Below, piece after piece: positions 33,667 to 48,600 of a stretch of 64,000 nt of DNA; position 1 is the first letter of the stretch; the number at the start of each line of letters is the position of its first letter. This DNA is from Trichostrongylus colubriformis. Lineage: Eukaryota > Nematoda > Chromadorea > Rhabditida > Trichostrongylidae. The notes under the pieces are model-generated. The model searched no databases, was not told the origin of the DNA, and saw only the letters and a list, made by a program, of their open reading frames with translations. The stretch spans positions 3,410,001-3,474,000 of the forward strand of contig OZ022259.1 in assembly GCA_963978905.1 (NCBI GenBank), written 5' to 3'. The position numbers were made by a program, and so were the translations under genes.

Positions 33667-36600
33667 TCATTCGATCACTTCGACCACTGAAGAGCCACTC
33701 GACGACGACGATGAGGAGTGACGTTTTCGCCGGGATTTCTTGCTCTTCTTCTCCTTTTTTGATTTCTTCGATGATTTCTCCTTTTTGGTCTTCTGAAAAC
33801 CAACAGTTACCATAGTGCCACCGATACCTTGCACCTTCAACACACCTTTGATTTGTGTTTCTTCTTCGATTCTTTTCGCTTTTCTATTTCCTCTTTGAGA
33901 TAGGCGAGGACTGAGAATCCGCTGATTGCTGAAATTTCACACAATTTAGTAAATCCTCGATGACGGCTACAAAAAGCCCCAAACGCAGTGAACATAAAAT
34001 CGCAATGGCATATCGCGCGCCATAAGAAAATGGGGCAGGCTGAACGGGTGCACTATGGTGATGGGGGAGGAACGGTGAGCCTTAGGTCGCGTTTACACTT
34101 TGCGCCGGCAGGGCGCAGCGACGTTCACAGGCAGCGAGGCAGACCGGCACTGAGGGAAGCTGCAGAGACGACGCAGGCGACGAGACAGATGGCACAGGCG
34201 AAGACGCAGAGACACACAGCCACGCCATACTGCCAGCACTGAATAGTATGAACGCAGTCTTACTATTATGTTTTCTCCTGATTGTTCCACAACTTTGCTG
34301 CAAGTTAGCATAGAGTTTTTGGCGCTAATCAACCCCTTCCTGGGATGCGCCGCACATTCTAGTTCCATTCAGAATGGTGATAGCTGGTGAACGTGATGTG
34401 GCCTATACAATGAGTTGCGGTGGCCAGCCGATGTACAAGTCAGTCAAGTTTTATCCTCCCCGCATTTCCCGTGGCACAAAGAGCCGTTGGTCGGGTAACG
34501 GATGCCCAACCCTACCGTCATTGAATCATGGGTAAGCGAAAAGGCAAAAAAAAAAAAGAAAACATGACTGTAGGAATTAGACCACAGCCACTGCGCAACC
34601 GCACGCATCATCCACAACCAGTGTGAGACAAAATTAAACTTTCAGGACCACCTTTTCATGTGAATCATTATAGAACTTAAAACTTTCAGGAACTCACTTT
34701 CACTTGTACTAGTCGGTGGAGCTGGTCCAAATTCCTCTTCGTCATCCACAATGTCCATCACTGTGATTGGTTTAGTTTTCGGTTGTTCGTTTACTGCCTC
34801 TGGCGTGTCCATTTTCTTCTGTTCCTGCTGCTCAGACTCCTCCTTTTTCACCTCTTTCTCTGTCTTTTCCTCCTCCTCTTCATCGCTATCGCTCTCACTT
34901 TCACTTTCACCGAAGATCGCGTCAAATATCGATTTCGGAGGTCGATCTATGTCGTCGACTTTTGGCTCTTTTGCTTCTTTTTCCATCTCTTCTTCACGAT
35001 GCAGTTCCTCGCGGGCTCTTCTGAATCATCTACATTACATCGGAAACTGTATGCAGGAGCCATCCCGACCATTAGACTGATGTCAGGTCGCGCATAGACT
35101 TTGTGTAACCGACGCCGGCGGCAATGGCGTCAATCTGATAATGCGCTCTAGTAATAACGGCCGGTACCGCTGAGATAATCGTGGCTCTCGCCAGGATCAT
35201 CGTACTGTAGTGGCTGGGTGTTTTTTACAAGCGGAGCGCAAGATTGACACCGTCGCAGCCGGTACCAGCGTAGAGCACATTGTTTTGACGCCGTCGACGC
35301 GATGCCGGCGTCAATTACGCGGAGTATGAACGCGGCCTCACACTTCGCTATGTCGATGTTGTGGTGGTAGAAGAGGAAAAAATACATCGCGGAATCGCAA
35401 ACCAGTAAGCTCGCGACGTCTGACATCGACCTGACTGGGACAAAGCGCTTGAGCAACAAGCTTCACTAATTGGTCAGTATGCAATCGGCCGCATAAGAGC
35501 ACGAGCTAAGTATTGCGCCAATTGATCCCCTCTCGGGCGTGTACCGTAGGACAGGATTTCGCACCACGGCGTACAGCGTGTGACGCGATGTAGGACCTAA
35601 CCACACATGGCATCAATTAGCAAACATTGCGTAGCATGTCGCGTTGCGAAATGTTGTCCTATCGATACACACCTACTCCTCTCTATCTGCCATCTCAAAA
35701 ACCTGCCTACCTTTGTGCAAGATCGTTGGCTGTTTGTGGCAAGCCCAAGTTCAGCAATGTCTCTTTTTTCGAAGACTTCTGCAAATGTGGTACACCCACA
35801 ATCTCAGCTCCAGGATACGGATTGGGGATGTTAAAGCGCTTTGCCAGTGAGTTGTGTGGATACCTGAACCGAATCGAAATTTCGGATGAAAAAGCTCCAG
35901 CAGGACAGTTTCTCACATGGTGTGATAGATAACAGACAGCTTATTTTCCAAATTACGGAAAAGTTCATATGCAACGCATTATCATCACTCACCACTGAAA
36001 TGTCGTCCTCGTTCTCTCACCAAACATCCCCATCTTAACAGCCGCCATTTTATCACTGTCGTGTTTACTTGCCTGCAAAATCAACAAGAATATAACATTT
36101 TCTATCACATCTACTAACTGCGAACAATTATGCTGCATTCATACTTGGCGACTCGACCGCTCTCATCGCCGCAACGCACCGGCTGCCCATAGCACTGTCT
36201 ACGCATTATGAACACATGATTTTGTACCACGGCGTCCAACCCATGCGCGCGAATTATTGGGCCCGTATGTGGTTGGATTCTAAAACAATTACGCTGTCCT
36301 GCTCTATATTTTGATCGAATGACTCGGAACCGCTCTAACAAGGGAAGGTATTTTACTTCTCATGGAACTTTGAAATGAGACCCGGAAGGATCGATAGAGC
36401 TTCAAACGCTGATTATAACAGTGAACACCAAAATTGCCAAATGGCATCCTGAAGCGAGTTACGAGGGGTCAAAGTTTGCCTGTGACTTGCCTGTGACATC
36501 TCAATGGCGAGGCGCTTCGTCATCAGCATGACTAGCGCAGAGCCAGTAATGGCCTCCGTGGCTCAGTGGTAGTGCCCCCGTTCTGCAGGCGTTGACTCCC

Positions 36601-39600
36601 TGAACACGAAAATCACACTGGTTTTGCATGAAAATGTATGGCTCGCGCGCTATGGGCTCCCAAACACACCATGAAATGATATTACTCTTTTTTTTTCAGA
36701 AAAACCTTCATAACTGCATTCAGGTAATTGTTTGACAGATTCTGAATAAAGATTTAAAATCAGCATTTAAAAGCGCGTAGAGTGGTATGTGTCTCGTTGC
36801 AAATGGCCATTTTCACAAACCGTCCGATGGCAAAGTTCCTCGCCAATGAGATGTCACAGGCAAAATTTGACCCCTCGTAACTCGCTTCAGGATGCCATTT
36901 GGCAACTTTGGTTTTCACAGTTATAATCACCGTTTGAAGCTCTATCGATCCCCCGGGTCTCATTTCAAAATTCCATGGGAAGTAAAATGCCTTCCCTTGT
37001 ACCAAGACCCAAGAACGTACGACGCTGCCAGCTCGCACGCAACACGTCTCCGCACTGCGAAATCCTGTCCTTACAGCACAGCCCATGGCACCACCAATAC
37101 GAGCAGCTCACAGTAACTGCGATAACGTCGTTGAGTGTGAATGCAAACTTATGAAAAACGACATAAATCACCGTAGAAAATGTTACCGCGTTCATACTTT
37201 GTATAACCGACGCCGACATCGTCAATCTGAAAGCGCTTCGTTTGCGAAACGCTCGACTCAGACTGTAATGTGGTTAGGTTGAGCGTTTTGCAAACGGAGC
37301 GCGTTATCAGAATGACGCCGTCGTCGGTGACAAGCAAACGATTTAACGCCGGTGCCGCCGGCGCCAGCGCCGAACACATTATTTTGACCCCGTCGCCGCC
37401 GGTGCCGGCGTCGGTTACGCAGAGTATGGACGCGGCCTTAGAGGGACAAAAACTTACATGACCCGACTGTCCCGTTTCCTTAGCAAACTTGTTCTGCAGC
37501 ATTTCTTGTATAGGCAAAGCGAGGCTAGACTTTGCCAGTGGTTTCATTCTAGCTCGCACCTTAAGAACACCACGATTAATAGAGGAAGTAACAAGCCATA
37601 ACACATTCTTCTCGTTTAGTGACAAGAAAGAAAGTGTTGCTTGGTATGATTTTCAAATCACATAAAGATAATTATTTGGGTTACTAAATGAGTGTATACT
37701 TTACATGTATTTCAAATCAATGTTCAAAAATAAACTAATATTTTAAATATTTCACATATAAACTCCAGCATGGAAATGAAACTAAAATATACTTCATATG
37801 CATTTTGAATAAATATATTTGAAAAATAAGTAACTTTCAAATATTTTACAAATAAATCGTGAAATAAAAATTTAGACGCTTATTCAATTCCACTCCTACT
37901 CAACTGGAAATCTACCAACCCCCAGGTAACTTTTTAATTCGACTGTTTTATATACAACACGTTTCGGCATCGTAGCGCGATACAGATACCCAAGGTAAAT
38001 AAACCCTAAGCCAAGGTTTAGTCAAGGAATCTTCAGGAAGAAGTCGAAATTCGCTGTGAAAAGACGGTTTGTTTATTTTCGTTTGGCTCAATACTGGCTC
38101 ACATCTTTAAATCCCTGCCCCATTCGCGACTGATTTTCGAGTGAAGATGGGACAAATGGAAGCCTACGGGAGACTTCCCAAAAAAGGATGGAGTCTCACT
38201 GGAGAAAGTGAAAGGCTGTAGTGTATGCGGGGAAAGGCTAAACATTACCGTAAAGCGTTATGGAAACTAAATTCGTGACAACTACCACAACCGTCCGCAG
38301 AAAACATAAGCGTACTTCCGGTAACATTCCGCGCTCTTCTGATGTTAGTTTTCCTTCGAATTCCTTCTTTTCCGACTCCCATTCCCATACAGACAGCTCC
38401 TTCGGCTGAGGTAGCACCAAACCTGAAAGGACAGAAATCGAAGAGATGTTACTGTTAGGAACGAAAGATCTCTAAACTCAGGATTCATAACATCCTACTC
38501 TGGTTACCAAGTACAGCGAGGGTAGGTGTTGGGCCCTAGAAGAGGAAATCGTTCTTACTTAGGCCGCCAGACGTCGCGACTTTGCGTTTTTGCTGAGTCG
38601 CGGCTCCGCACGCGAAATAGCGGAATTGCACAATCTCAAAGTCGTAGTATCGGCTGCGAACGCAAATGGTGACAAGACTTCGCCACGCGTCATGTGAATT
38701 TCGAAGTGGTCGTATGCTGTTGGGCCCTAAGATGATTGTCCAGTCTACGTCTCATTCTAAGCACAGGACGGGAACCCCCAATCGCCGATAAACCAACTCG
38801 ACACCTCTTTCTTCGCGTCACACGCCGCGCTGAAAAATCCTATCCTAACGATACACACCCCGTTTCACAATCGGAATTAACAGTTAACGTATAAAAAAGA
38901 CTGACCTCTTCGTAAATACTTCAAGAACTCTTTGAATCGTGCTTGTTTCATTGGTTCATCAGGAAATTCAACACGATCCTGTGATTCAAGACTGTTACAA
39001 GAATGAAGCCACAAGACCGGCTCTAGGATCAAAAACAAAAGAAAAACCTTTAAAAAGTGAAAAAAAACGAGTTTGACTGACCTTGCTGCTTTTCCATTCC
39101 TCAGTGGCATCACTTTTTTCGCGCTGATCCCATCGACTTCGATGTCGTTCCAGGCGTTTCCGATCCTTGTCACTTACCAGCTCCATCACAGACACTCGAT
39201 CTTCGCCCAGTAGTCTAAATTAGAGCTGTGATGTACTACATCTCTTCCGAAAAAGACTATTCGCCACCCTATACCCTATCTTGCGGCGCGTGTGTGAAAA
39301 AAGAGTATTAATTGTAAGGGAGCGCATGCTATTATGGGATAGGCTGCACGTAACGCAGCCACCGTGTTTAGTATTCCGCGATTCAGTTCTTTTGAAACAA
39401 AATCAATATCGATCGATATATACTAATCGCGTACAAAGCAGAGAGCCAGTTATGATTATTTTGTGGGTGTGTGCAGATATGACGGAAAATCGCTTCGCGG
39501 CGCCGCCAGTACAACTTGCGAATCGATCGCTCTTGGGAGCCCGACAGGCGTGGCTCAGTGACCTCTGCGCTTCCATCCATGCCACACTGCCTCGCTTGAA

Positions 39601-42600
39601 GGCTGCCATGCCCTGCCACTGGCACTCGCACATGCCGCAGCGCTCGCCGCGGGCGGCCACGCGATTTTCCGTGATATCTACACACACCCTTATTTCGTAG
39701 TCGAAATTTCGACACCAGTAGCAAAACGGATCATTCGGCGTCATCACGAGAATGCACAAATACTTATGCTATAAACTCAGATTGTACTGTACCCACTTCG
39801 CTCTCTGAATATTTGTCAGCGTCTTCATGGCGTCTTGCAGCACTGGAGGCAGCTTCGCCGTCTCCAACGCCTTTGGACGATGTGCTGGTCGGAAGTTCGG
39901 AGGTAACTTTGGTGGTGCATAGAATTTACGAGGATTCAGTCGCTGAAACACTACATCAAATCAAAGCAGCAAATATCTGCACAGTCAGATTTATGGATAA
40001 TTAAATCTTCAGGCGAACTTCCGAACGAACAAAAGAAATGCGGCACGCATTATCGTTTTACATTATAAAGCTTACCAGTGCTAAACGCGTACGCGATGTG
40101 AGACCGCGTTCATACCCAGCGGCGGTAAGGAGTGGTTGCATATACAGGCAGCGAGGCAGAGTGGGATAGGCGGAGACGCATAGGCACGCAGCCACGCCCT
40201 GCTGCTGACACCGCAGAGTATGAACGCGGTCTAAGGCCCCTACGATTGTGGCACGAAAAACGCCACGTTGGATGTATACCTTAGACATAATTTGGTGGGG
40301 TGGGATGTGAAATGTGATCCAGGGGCACCGTATGTAACTGGGTCCCGAAGCGACCACCATGTCTTATACCTTTTTTGGTCACAGTAATAGCTTTGGAACC
40401 GCACAATTAGAGCTTTTTGGCACTGAGCATCGTGACGCGCGCTACGCCATGCCGCAATTTCTCATGGACATCGGAAAGGGCAATTATGGATTACGGTGGG
40501 CGCTTGCTGTTCGTCTAGAATGCCGCATTTGCACACACACAACGCTTGCATCGTGTCAAGCGCAATTTGTAAATTGTAATTCACTCCAACGTCTTTAGAT
40601 GAACATTTCAGCCCGTTTCCCTTTTTCGCTCTACCCCTACCATGTTTTTGTTGATACAAAATTGCAATTCTATTCGCTCATAAACTATTGACCAACGTCG
40701 ATCTATTGGGTTGGGGAATAAGTCCCCGCCGTTTTTTAAACCCCGTTTTTTACATTGTTTCCTTCATCTTTCCGCAAAGCTTATATATGTTTTCGATAGA
40801 GCTTTTTTTGCTCTACAAAATGCTACTATCTGTTTTTTGAATTTTTCGATCACCTAATATTTATGAAGTTTGGAAATGAAGTACGCTTAAGGCAAAAAAC
40901 GTGCAGTTGCGCACCTCATCTTTCTCGTTTGCCATCAAGACCAAAAAATGTATGTGTAAATGTTTCGATGGAGCTTTTTTAGCTCTACAGAATGGTACTT
41001 CAGATTATTCGAATCGCTCGATTTTTTGCTGTTTTTAAGGCTCAGAAATGCAGTACTCGCGAAAGTGTGCTCTTTCGTTATCTTCTTTTCCTCGCCTACC
41101 ATCGAGATTGGAGAGGATGCGCATATATGCATTCGATAGAGCTTTCTTTGCTCTACAAGATGCTACCACTATTCTTTTGTATGCTCTCACATTTTAGCAT
41201 TTGAGAATGAGTTTTCACCCGTTTTTCAATTCAAAATTGCGCGATGAAAAAAATTTTTTTTATAGTGGTAGCATCTTGTAGAGCAAAGAAAGCTCTATCG
41301 AATGCATATATGCGCATCCTCTCCAATCTCGATGGTAGGCGAGGAAAAGAAAATAACGAAAGAGCACACTTTTGCGAGTACGGCATTTCTGAGCCTTAAA
41401 AACAGCAAAAAATCGAGCGATTCGAATAATCTGAAGTACCATTCTGTAGAGCTAAAAAAGCTCCATCGAAACATTTACACATACATTTTTTGGTCTTAAT
41501 GGCAAACGAGAAAGATGAGGTGCGCAACTGCACGTTTTTTGCCTTAAGCGTACTTCATTTCCAAACTTCATAAATATTAGGTAATCGAAAAATTCAAAAA
41601 ACAGATAGTAGCATTTTGTAGAGCAAAAAAAGCTCTATCGAAAACATATATAAGCTTTGCGGAAAGATGAAGGAAACAATGCGAAAAACGGGGTTCAAAA
41701 AAAAAACGGCGGGGACTTATTCCCCAACCCAATAAATTATCAGTTTTTATGAAAGAAAACAACTGTTCGAAGGAGAAAAACTACAATCATGGGCGTCTAT
41801 CGATTGAGATAGTAGACTTCTGGTGACGGAGCCGGGAACAAGAAACGGATCGCGAAAAAGTACGTTAGCAAATGTGAAACTTCTACGGAGTCACGCATAT
41901 CAGTCGCAATATCGATTGTTCAACAGAACCAAAAACGAAAATTGCTCCGTTCCAGAGTGTGACTAAAGCTTAGATCAGCAGCATGTTAGGTAGCGCTCAT
42001 ATCTTGCGCCCGGAGGGGCGTGGACACATTCACAGACAGCGAGGTGACAAGGGGGAGGGGCAGAGGCAAAGCAGGGAACGAGGGGGTAGCACATACGGAC
42101 ACATAGTGAAACGCAACTACGCTCTGCCGCCGGCACCGCTTAGTATGAACGCGACCTTAGAGATGCTAGTGCTCTGTGTAGGCCACAACAACCACAGCAG
42201 CTGCGCGTTTTTCAGATGTTTCAACAATGCTATGACTAGAATCATAAAATCATTTAAATTACCTTATTTGACATGACGAACGTACTATCAACGGTGGTTC
42301 CGCCTTCTTCTGATGTCCCCGGCGCGTCCAGAGCAAAGTCGAACTGGTTCAAGTCATAATTTGAATAGATGTTTTCGTCATCCTCCTCAAAAGCTCCAAC
42401 TCCAAACGCCTGAAAATCTCAGCAGTTACATAGGAACTATCAGCAACTCAGTGGCTGAGTGTTCAGCCATGATCTAATGGGAGATGCACGATCTTTCCAC
42501 TCATATAAGTGAAGACTGCAATTCGCCGACCTCATTGAAGGCACATAGTTAGATAAGTTAGCTTTTTCTGGACAGTAGATCCATGAATAACTATTCTGAC

Positions 42601-45600
42601 TGCACCCTTTTTGCGCTAACACTATGCGCCATTACGGCGTTACACCCGCTCGAACCCATACTAGCCACGCCCATTTGCGCTCTACATCGGTCAGTTGGTC
42701 ATAGAGTAGCGAGTACAGGTTCGAACGGATACAAGTTCGACATGGCGCATCATGGCGGCCCAAATCGGGTGCAGCCTGGATAGTCATGCAAGGATCTATC
42801 GTCTCAAGCAGGTAAATCCTTGTAGCTGACCGTCAAAAGATAACAAATGAGCGCCTTCTATCTGAACTTATACACTTAGAGCTAACAAGGGAGGTCTTTC
42901 AGGTCATGACGCGCTTTCGGGAAACGGTTTTTTCCATCATATGGGGGTATCTACATGAAACATATAACTGACTTCCATTTTTGCTGCGCGGCCCTACAAA
43001 TGCCAAAAAAGGAGTGAAGAAAATTTTGTTCAAAAAGGCGATTTTAGCCCATTTATAGTAACGCATCTTCCTTGCAACTTTGATCATGTGCAGATCCGAA
43101 GGTGTTCTTCTATTTCACATTCAAAATAAAGTCAAATACGGGAAAAAAAATGAAACCTTATCTCCACCATGTACTAAAAGTGCGTAGCAGTCTCATAAGG
43201 GCTCCCCGCTGTGTTGATACTGCAACGACTCGATGGCTTACTGGATAAGGCGATGGGCTCTTAGTGGATGAAATGCTGGGTTGGTGGTTCGGATCCCGGC
43301 TCTGCCGAAGTTTTGCATTTTTTTGCATTCACTTTTTCGTCTTCAAATATGTCTGTTTATGCCAAATGACTACGATTTTCGTTGACAGCATGCCAAAATG
43401 ACTCTATTTACGAATTGTCGGTGAATTTGGTGATGTGACCTCCTTGGACACGAAAGGGCCCGTAGCGCTCGAAATTCGCGATTTCGCACAAAATGAGTGT
43501 CATATTCGTGTTCAGGGGGTCAAACTACCCTTGGGAACACATTTCTAGCCAATTCCAAATTTTGACTCTAACTTCGAAAAAGGTGTTTGGTTATGGGTAC
43601 ATGGTGCGCTTTCTACTTGTAGAAGTGAGTAACTCACAAAACCGACGAAAATCAATGGAATATGCACAGCATGGATGCCTATCGCTATAATTTCAGCTAT
43701 CAAGCACCAAGCAAGAGAAATAGAGAGAAATTCCTAACAAGTGGTATCGCCGTCACCTTCATCGAATGTGCAGTCGATGGTACACCAATACCCAGCTCAA
43801 ATTTTCGAATTTGGGTCAAAACCTCGATTGGGCTAGAAACTTACCCCCAGGGGTAGTTCGACCTCCTGAACACGAATATTGAATCTGTTTCGCCTCGTTC
43901 GCGTGTTATGAGCGCCGAAAGGCTAAAAAATTGGACTGTCAAACTTGCTGAAAACTGGCAATAGGGGGCAGTTCGGAGTTCTAAATGTGATTACTGCACT
44001 TATTCTTCATATTCGAATGTTTACGAGTCCAAAAACTGAAAATCTAAATTTTGCAAAAATTTGTCCTCAGTGGGGATCGAACCATCAACCCCGTTTTTGG
44101 CATTTGTAGGGCCGCGCAGCAAAAATGAACATCAGTTATATGATTCTTGTACGTACCCCCATACATGCAAAAAACAGCTTTCAAAAAGCGCGTCATGAGT
44201 TGGAAGACCTTCCTCGTAAGACCACGGCTACAGCTTGGAGTGTGCGTGGGAACTGTCCAAGTGGGTCGCTGCGCTACACGCCAAGCCCTTTCTAATCCCA
44301 CTGTTTCACCCAGATCTGAACGGCACCAGCAAAGAATTAATTGCGCACGGTGCGTTCGATTCGCGTCGCGCCGACCTAGCGCCGGTCCTGACACACACAA
44401 TTACAACTCGCTGACAGAACAGCACAAAAAGAAGAAAAATACTGGTTTTATCATTTGCTGCTCATTTCGTAATAAGCACTGCCTATCCTACCCATATAAT
44501 TTATTTCGAAGCAGTGACGATAGAAGCACAAAAACTCATAATCAGTTGTATACATATGGATGCGCTTCACCTGTCCTCTGATTCCGCGACTTTTTGCATT
44601 TGTCTTGAAGGCGGACGCAATGCGACCGTACCGCTCGTCAAGCACTGATGATGCACTCATTGCCTCGTAACCCAGACCATGCACACCTTCCACTGAGCGC
44701 AATCGCGTCATAAGTACATCTTCCGCAGCCGGATCGAAGCCGCCTGGTGCTTTTGCTTTCATCTGCTCCGTGTCTACCTCGTCATCTGAAATACTCAGCA
44801 CATGATATACGATAGCATCATACTAAACTCATTTTCATAGTGTTGCCACGTGGGTACACAACATCACATGCGAAAGCTGTGCAACTGTGTGTCAGTCACA
44901 TAGGCCACGCCCAATCAAGCGCTGCGAAATGAACTGTAAGCTGCATTCATACTCTGCGACACATACAGTACAGGAGCGCTTGATTGGGCGTGGCCTGCGG
45001 ACTTGAGTGAGTGGCCAGAATCAGACTGTGTGGCGGTGCGAGAGGCGAGAGAGTTTAATACACTCCTCCCCAGTCCGTAGGCCACGCCCAATTAAGCGCT
45101 GCGAAATGAACTGTAAGCTGCATTCATACTCTGCGACATGAACGCATAAAATACGCAAGTCGGGCTCATGAAGATGTTAATGTGTTCGAGAACACCACCA
45201 TATTGGTCATGGAGTCTGCGTTCCGCAACGATCTTCTAGGAGAGCATAAATGAGGTGTTATCCAAGTGACTCAGTCCGAACCAAAAATTAATTCGTCATT
45301 TCCATTGCGGTATTCACAGAGTCACTCCTTCCGATACTCAACAGTACATAGACTCAATAACAAACAAAATCAATGAAGCTAACGTCCGACTTCGCGAATT
45401 TGCGATGCCGCCGTATTGCGACCGCGCACGCGCCGTCACAGCATTGCAGAATTTCGGTCGTAAACTTGTGTGCGAAAATGCTACACGTATTAGCAATGTC
45501 TGACGTCGGCTATCGAGGTATGCCAGATTCATGCTCTGTGACGTGACCGTAGCGCTCTTCAAAGACACTGGAAGGGGTATATTTTACAGATTATAGGATA

Positions 45601-48600
45601 TGAAAGCAGGAAGCTCAGCAGTAAAGAAAGAACCAAATAAAAAGGCGAATAAACCACGAACTAGTACCCGACAACCCCTCCTCTCTCTCGCGCCGCTCTG
45701 CGTCGCTAGCCGGAGGGAGACTGCTGACAGGCGGAGAGGCAAAATCAGCCGGTTGCGAACCTTGTCCCCCTTCGCCGGGAACTCGCCCGGCTGATGCAGT
45801 GTCACGTGATAAGATCCCAAGCCGCGTTTGTGGAGAGTTTGTTTTCAAAGAAACCCTTTCGGTGCCTTTTAGGCGGACTCACATTGGTCGTCTATAAATT
45901 TAACAACTTTATTAAGAAAAAAGACTCACATTGTCTTTTCGACTTCGCTGTCGTTAACCCCACTCCTCGTCCCTCTCGCCAGCCCATCGAACGTAGCATT
46001 CGTTTCCCAATGGAGTCACTAGAAAACTTCAAAAATACTTCACCTCTTGCAGATCTCAGAGTATAGCTCAAATGATTATATATCATTTGCGAACACGATT
46101 ATTACAATATGAGAAAGACGCTAGGCGCCGAAAGCTCGCCAAAGGGCTCAAAACTTCTTTCGCACTCTTTTGTGGATTTTTTGAGTCTTTTAAGAATAAA
46201 TTTCGAGCCTCAAATTAACCTTCACACATTTAGATTGGCATGAAGCTTCGGAATAGAACAATACTCAAAAGAAAAGAGTAAAATCGACAAAATTTCCATT
46301 TTTCTGCAGTTGCACAGGATTTAGATGAAGCAAGGGCACAAGGACCACAAGATCAAGAATGATAATTGAAATATGAAACTGCCAGAATGGCTGAATGTAC
46401 AAGCACCATGCATGGCAAGTTTCCCTCCAAATTCAGCCACGAACCGCTGTCGGAACTGTAAACCGTGAGAATTCCTTACTGGGGAGATCTACAACTCTTA
46501 AACGACAGGAAAGTTTCGTTTTTGAACAACCATAAAACGGAATTTTGAAAATATTACTGGGATTGGAAATTGTCCTCACCTGACCGGTCTTATAATATTC
46601 TCTAACTGCATAGCCATGGATGTGCCAGCACTGCTTGTCACATCATGTTCCCATGCCATCCGTTTTTCTGCCGATCGACCCGAACCAAAATCTTCGGCTG
46701 TACGAATTCGTCGTGCGCCTATACCGAACTCTCCCAAGTCCTGTGGTAAGAAAATCATCTTTTATTGGAAACCATTAATCGATCAATAGTAGCTCAAAAA
46801 ACATGAACATGAACTATGAACATCATAAATGAAAAACAAGAGAATCCTTCTTAATTAATTTCTTGAACTTTAAAATTTTGAAATCATTCCAGTCGAACAG
46901 CGCATTTCGAGAATATTTAGTGGTACAAATATTATAGGAAATGCCATATTCAAGCTCAAAAATAGGTACGGGGCAAACCTCTTCATCCATAAGATCTTCG
47001 GCTCTTTGTTGAAATTTGACCGCTCGCTGATCTCGTGAGGAGCGAAACTCTTGTGGAGTCCATCCTGAAGCAGTAACGGTACAGAATGCGGTTCAGCAGT
47101 AAACCGGAGGGCATGCACATCCACTGCTGCCGCCCCTGTGAAATATTGGACTCACCTTCTTTCGTTCCAACTGTGTTGTAGTACCCAGCCGAGAAACCAC
47201 CGGTGAATGCACCATGGAACCTGTATATGAAATGTCACATAACCATGTTCCGCGAATAAATTACACCAAATTATTAAAACACGACTAACGTTTAATTGAA
47301 GAAGAACGAACAGCTCTAGATGTGATTAAAAACAGAAAAGCATAGAAGTTTTTTTGGGGAGACGAGGCAAAACGAAACTTTATCAAAGGGGAAAATGATA
47401 TTGCTCTAGTTAGACTGACGTCAGCGTTCGCGATGTCGCAGTTTAGTACGCGATTCTGTGGCCCTAACCTCCTCCGTTTTGCGACTGCGCAGGCGAAATG
47501 GGATTTGCCAATCGCGGAATCGCCAACTTGCAAGATGGCGGTCTGACGGCCTTATTCAGAAGTAAATAATTGAAGAGCCGTTGTAAATAGAACAGATCGG
47601 GCGCTATTTAGGCACGAGAGGCATTTCAGGTCAATGTATCTAAAACCGAATCCCACCACAACCAAAAAAGCAAATGAAGGTTAAAAAGGGCGATAAAAAA
47701 TCATCGTGAAAAGTTGATTTTACGAAAACGTACATAAAGAAGGAGTCAGGTATGGATGGACCACTTCAGCCCTCTCCCCTATCCACAAAGCGTGAAAAAG
47801 AAAATGTTACACCCTAACCGCTAGTTACCAAACAGTTAATAAATAGAATGAATCAGTTCAATCAGCCAGCATTTTCTTTCAATAAACTTATGACAAAGAC
47901 TTATAAAAGCACTGAAAACAATATAATAATTGAAAAATCATTCATAAATCAACAATGACAACTTGGGAAGCATCGTTGTATAGTCTCGGACAGACTTCTC
48001 ACCTGCGTCTTCCATTCTCATCAGTGACGATCTCATCTTCTATCCTGGTTGGTTTTCTCGATAACTCTTAAAATGTTACGTTTATCATGATAACGTGCAT
48101 AAAAAATGCCCAGTCTCAACAATACAACACGAGACCTGATTATAATAACTTATATGGCCCTAGCTATCTCTAGCACTAACAATTTAGTTGGACGATTACA
48201 CTGGAACGGTTCAAGCGCCATTTCTTTTTCCGATAAAAGAACGTCTCAGCAAGCTATAGGCATATGGTAATCGAGCGTGAATCCTTACGTCGAGATTCGC
48301 ATAGCGGCGTCGCGCGAGCTTGACAGCCGTATGTATTCAGGCCCCATAGCGATATAACGTGTCCTTTTCATTGTTTTATCCGTAGTACAAGGAAACCGCC
48401 TGAGCACCTAACCAAATTGACGCCCCTAACTCGCACGCTGCGCTGCAAAATCCTGCCATAAGGCTGCGATTGACGGAATCCGACAGGATCATTTGCTAAG
48501 ATTAAATCGGAAAAATTGGGCCACAAAAACTAAATAGAAGAAATGCTCACTCTCATCTTCTTCCAAATCTTCAAATTCTGTACCGTATATCGCAAACAGC

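Noticed and set aside
40935..41499. Identical 65-codon frames in mirror positions
   Set aside because: They are the two arms of the foldback element, not duplicated genes.
45600..45850. GC-rich block with three overlapping frames in GPATCH1 intron 6
   Set aside because: No Helitron or MITE ends could be fixed, and the frames shadow each other on both strands.
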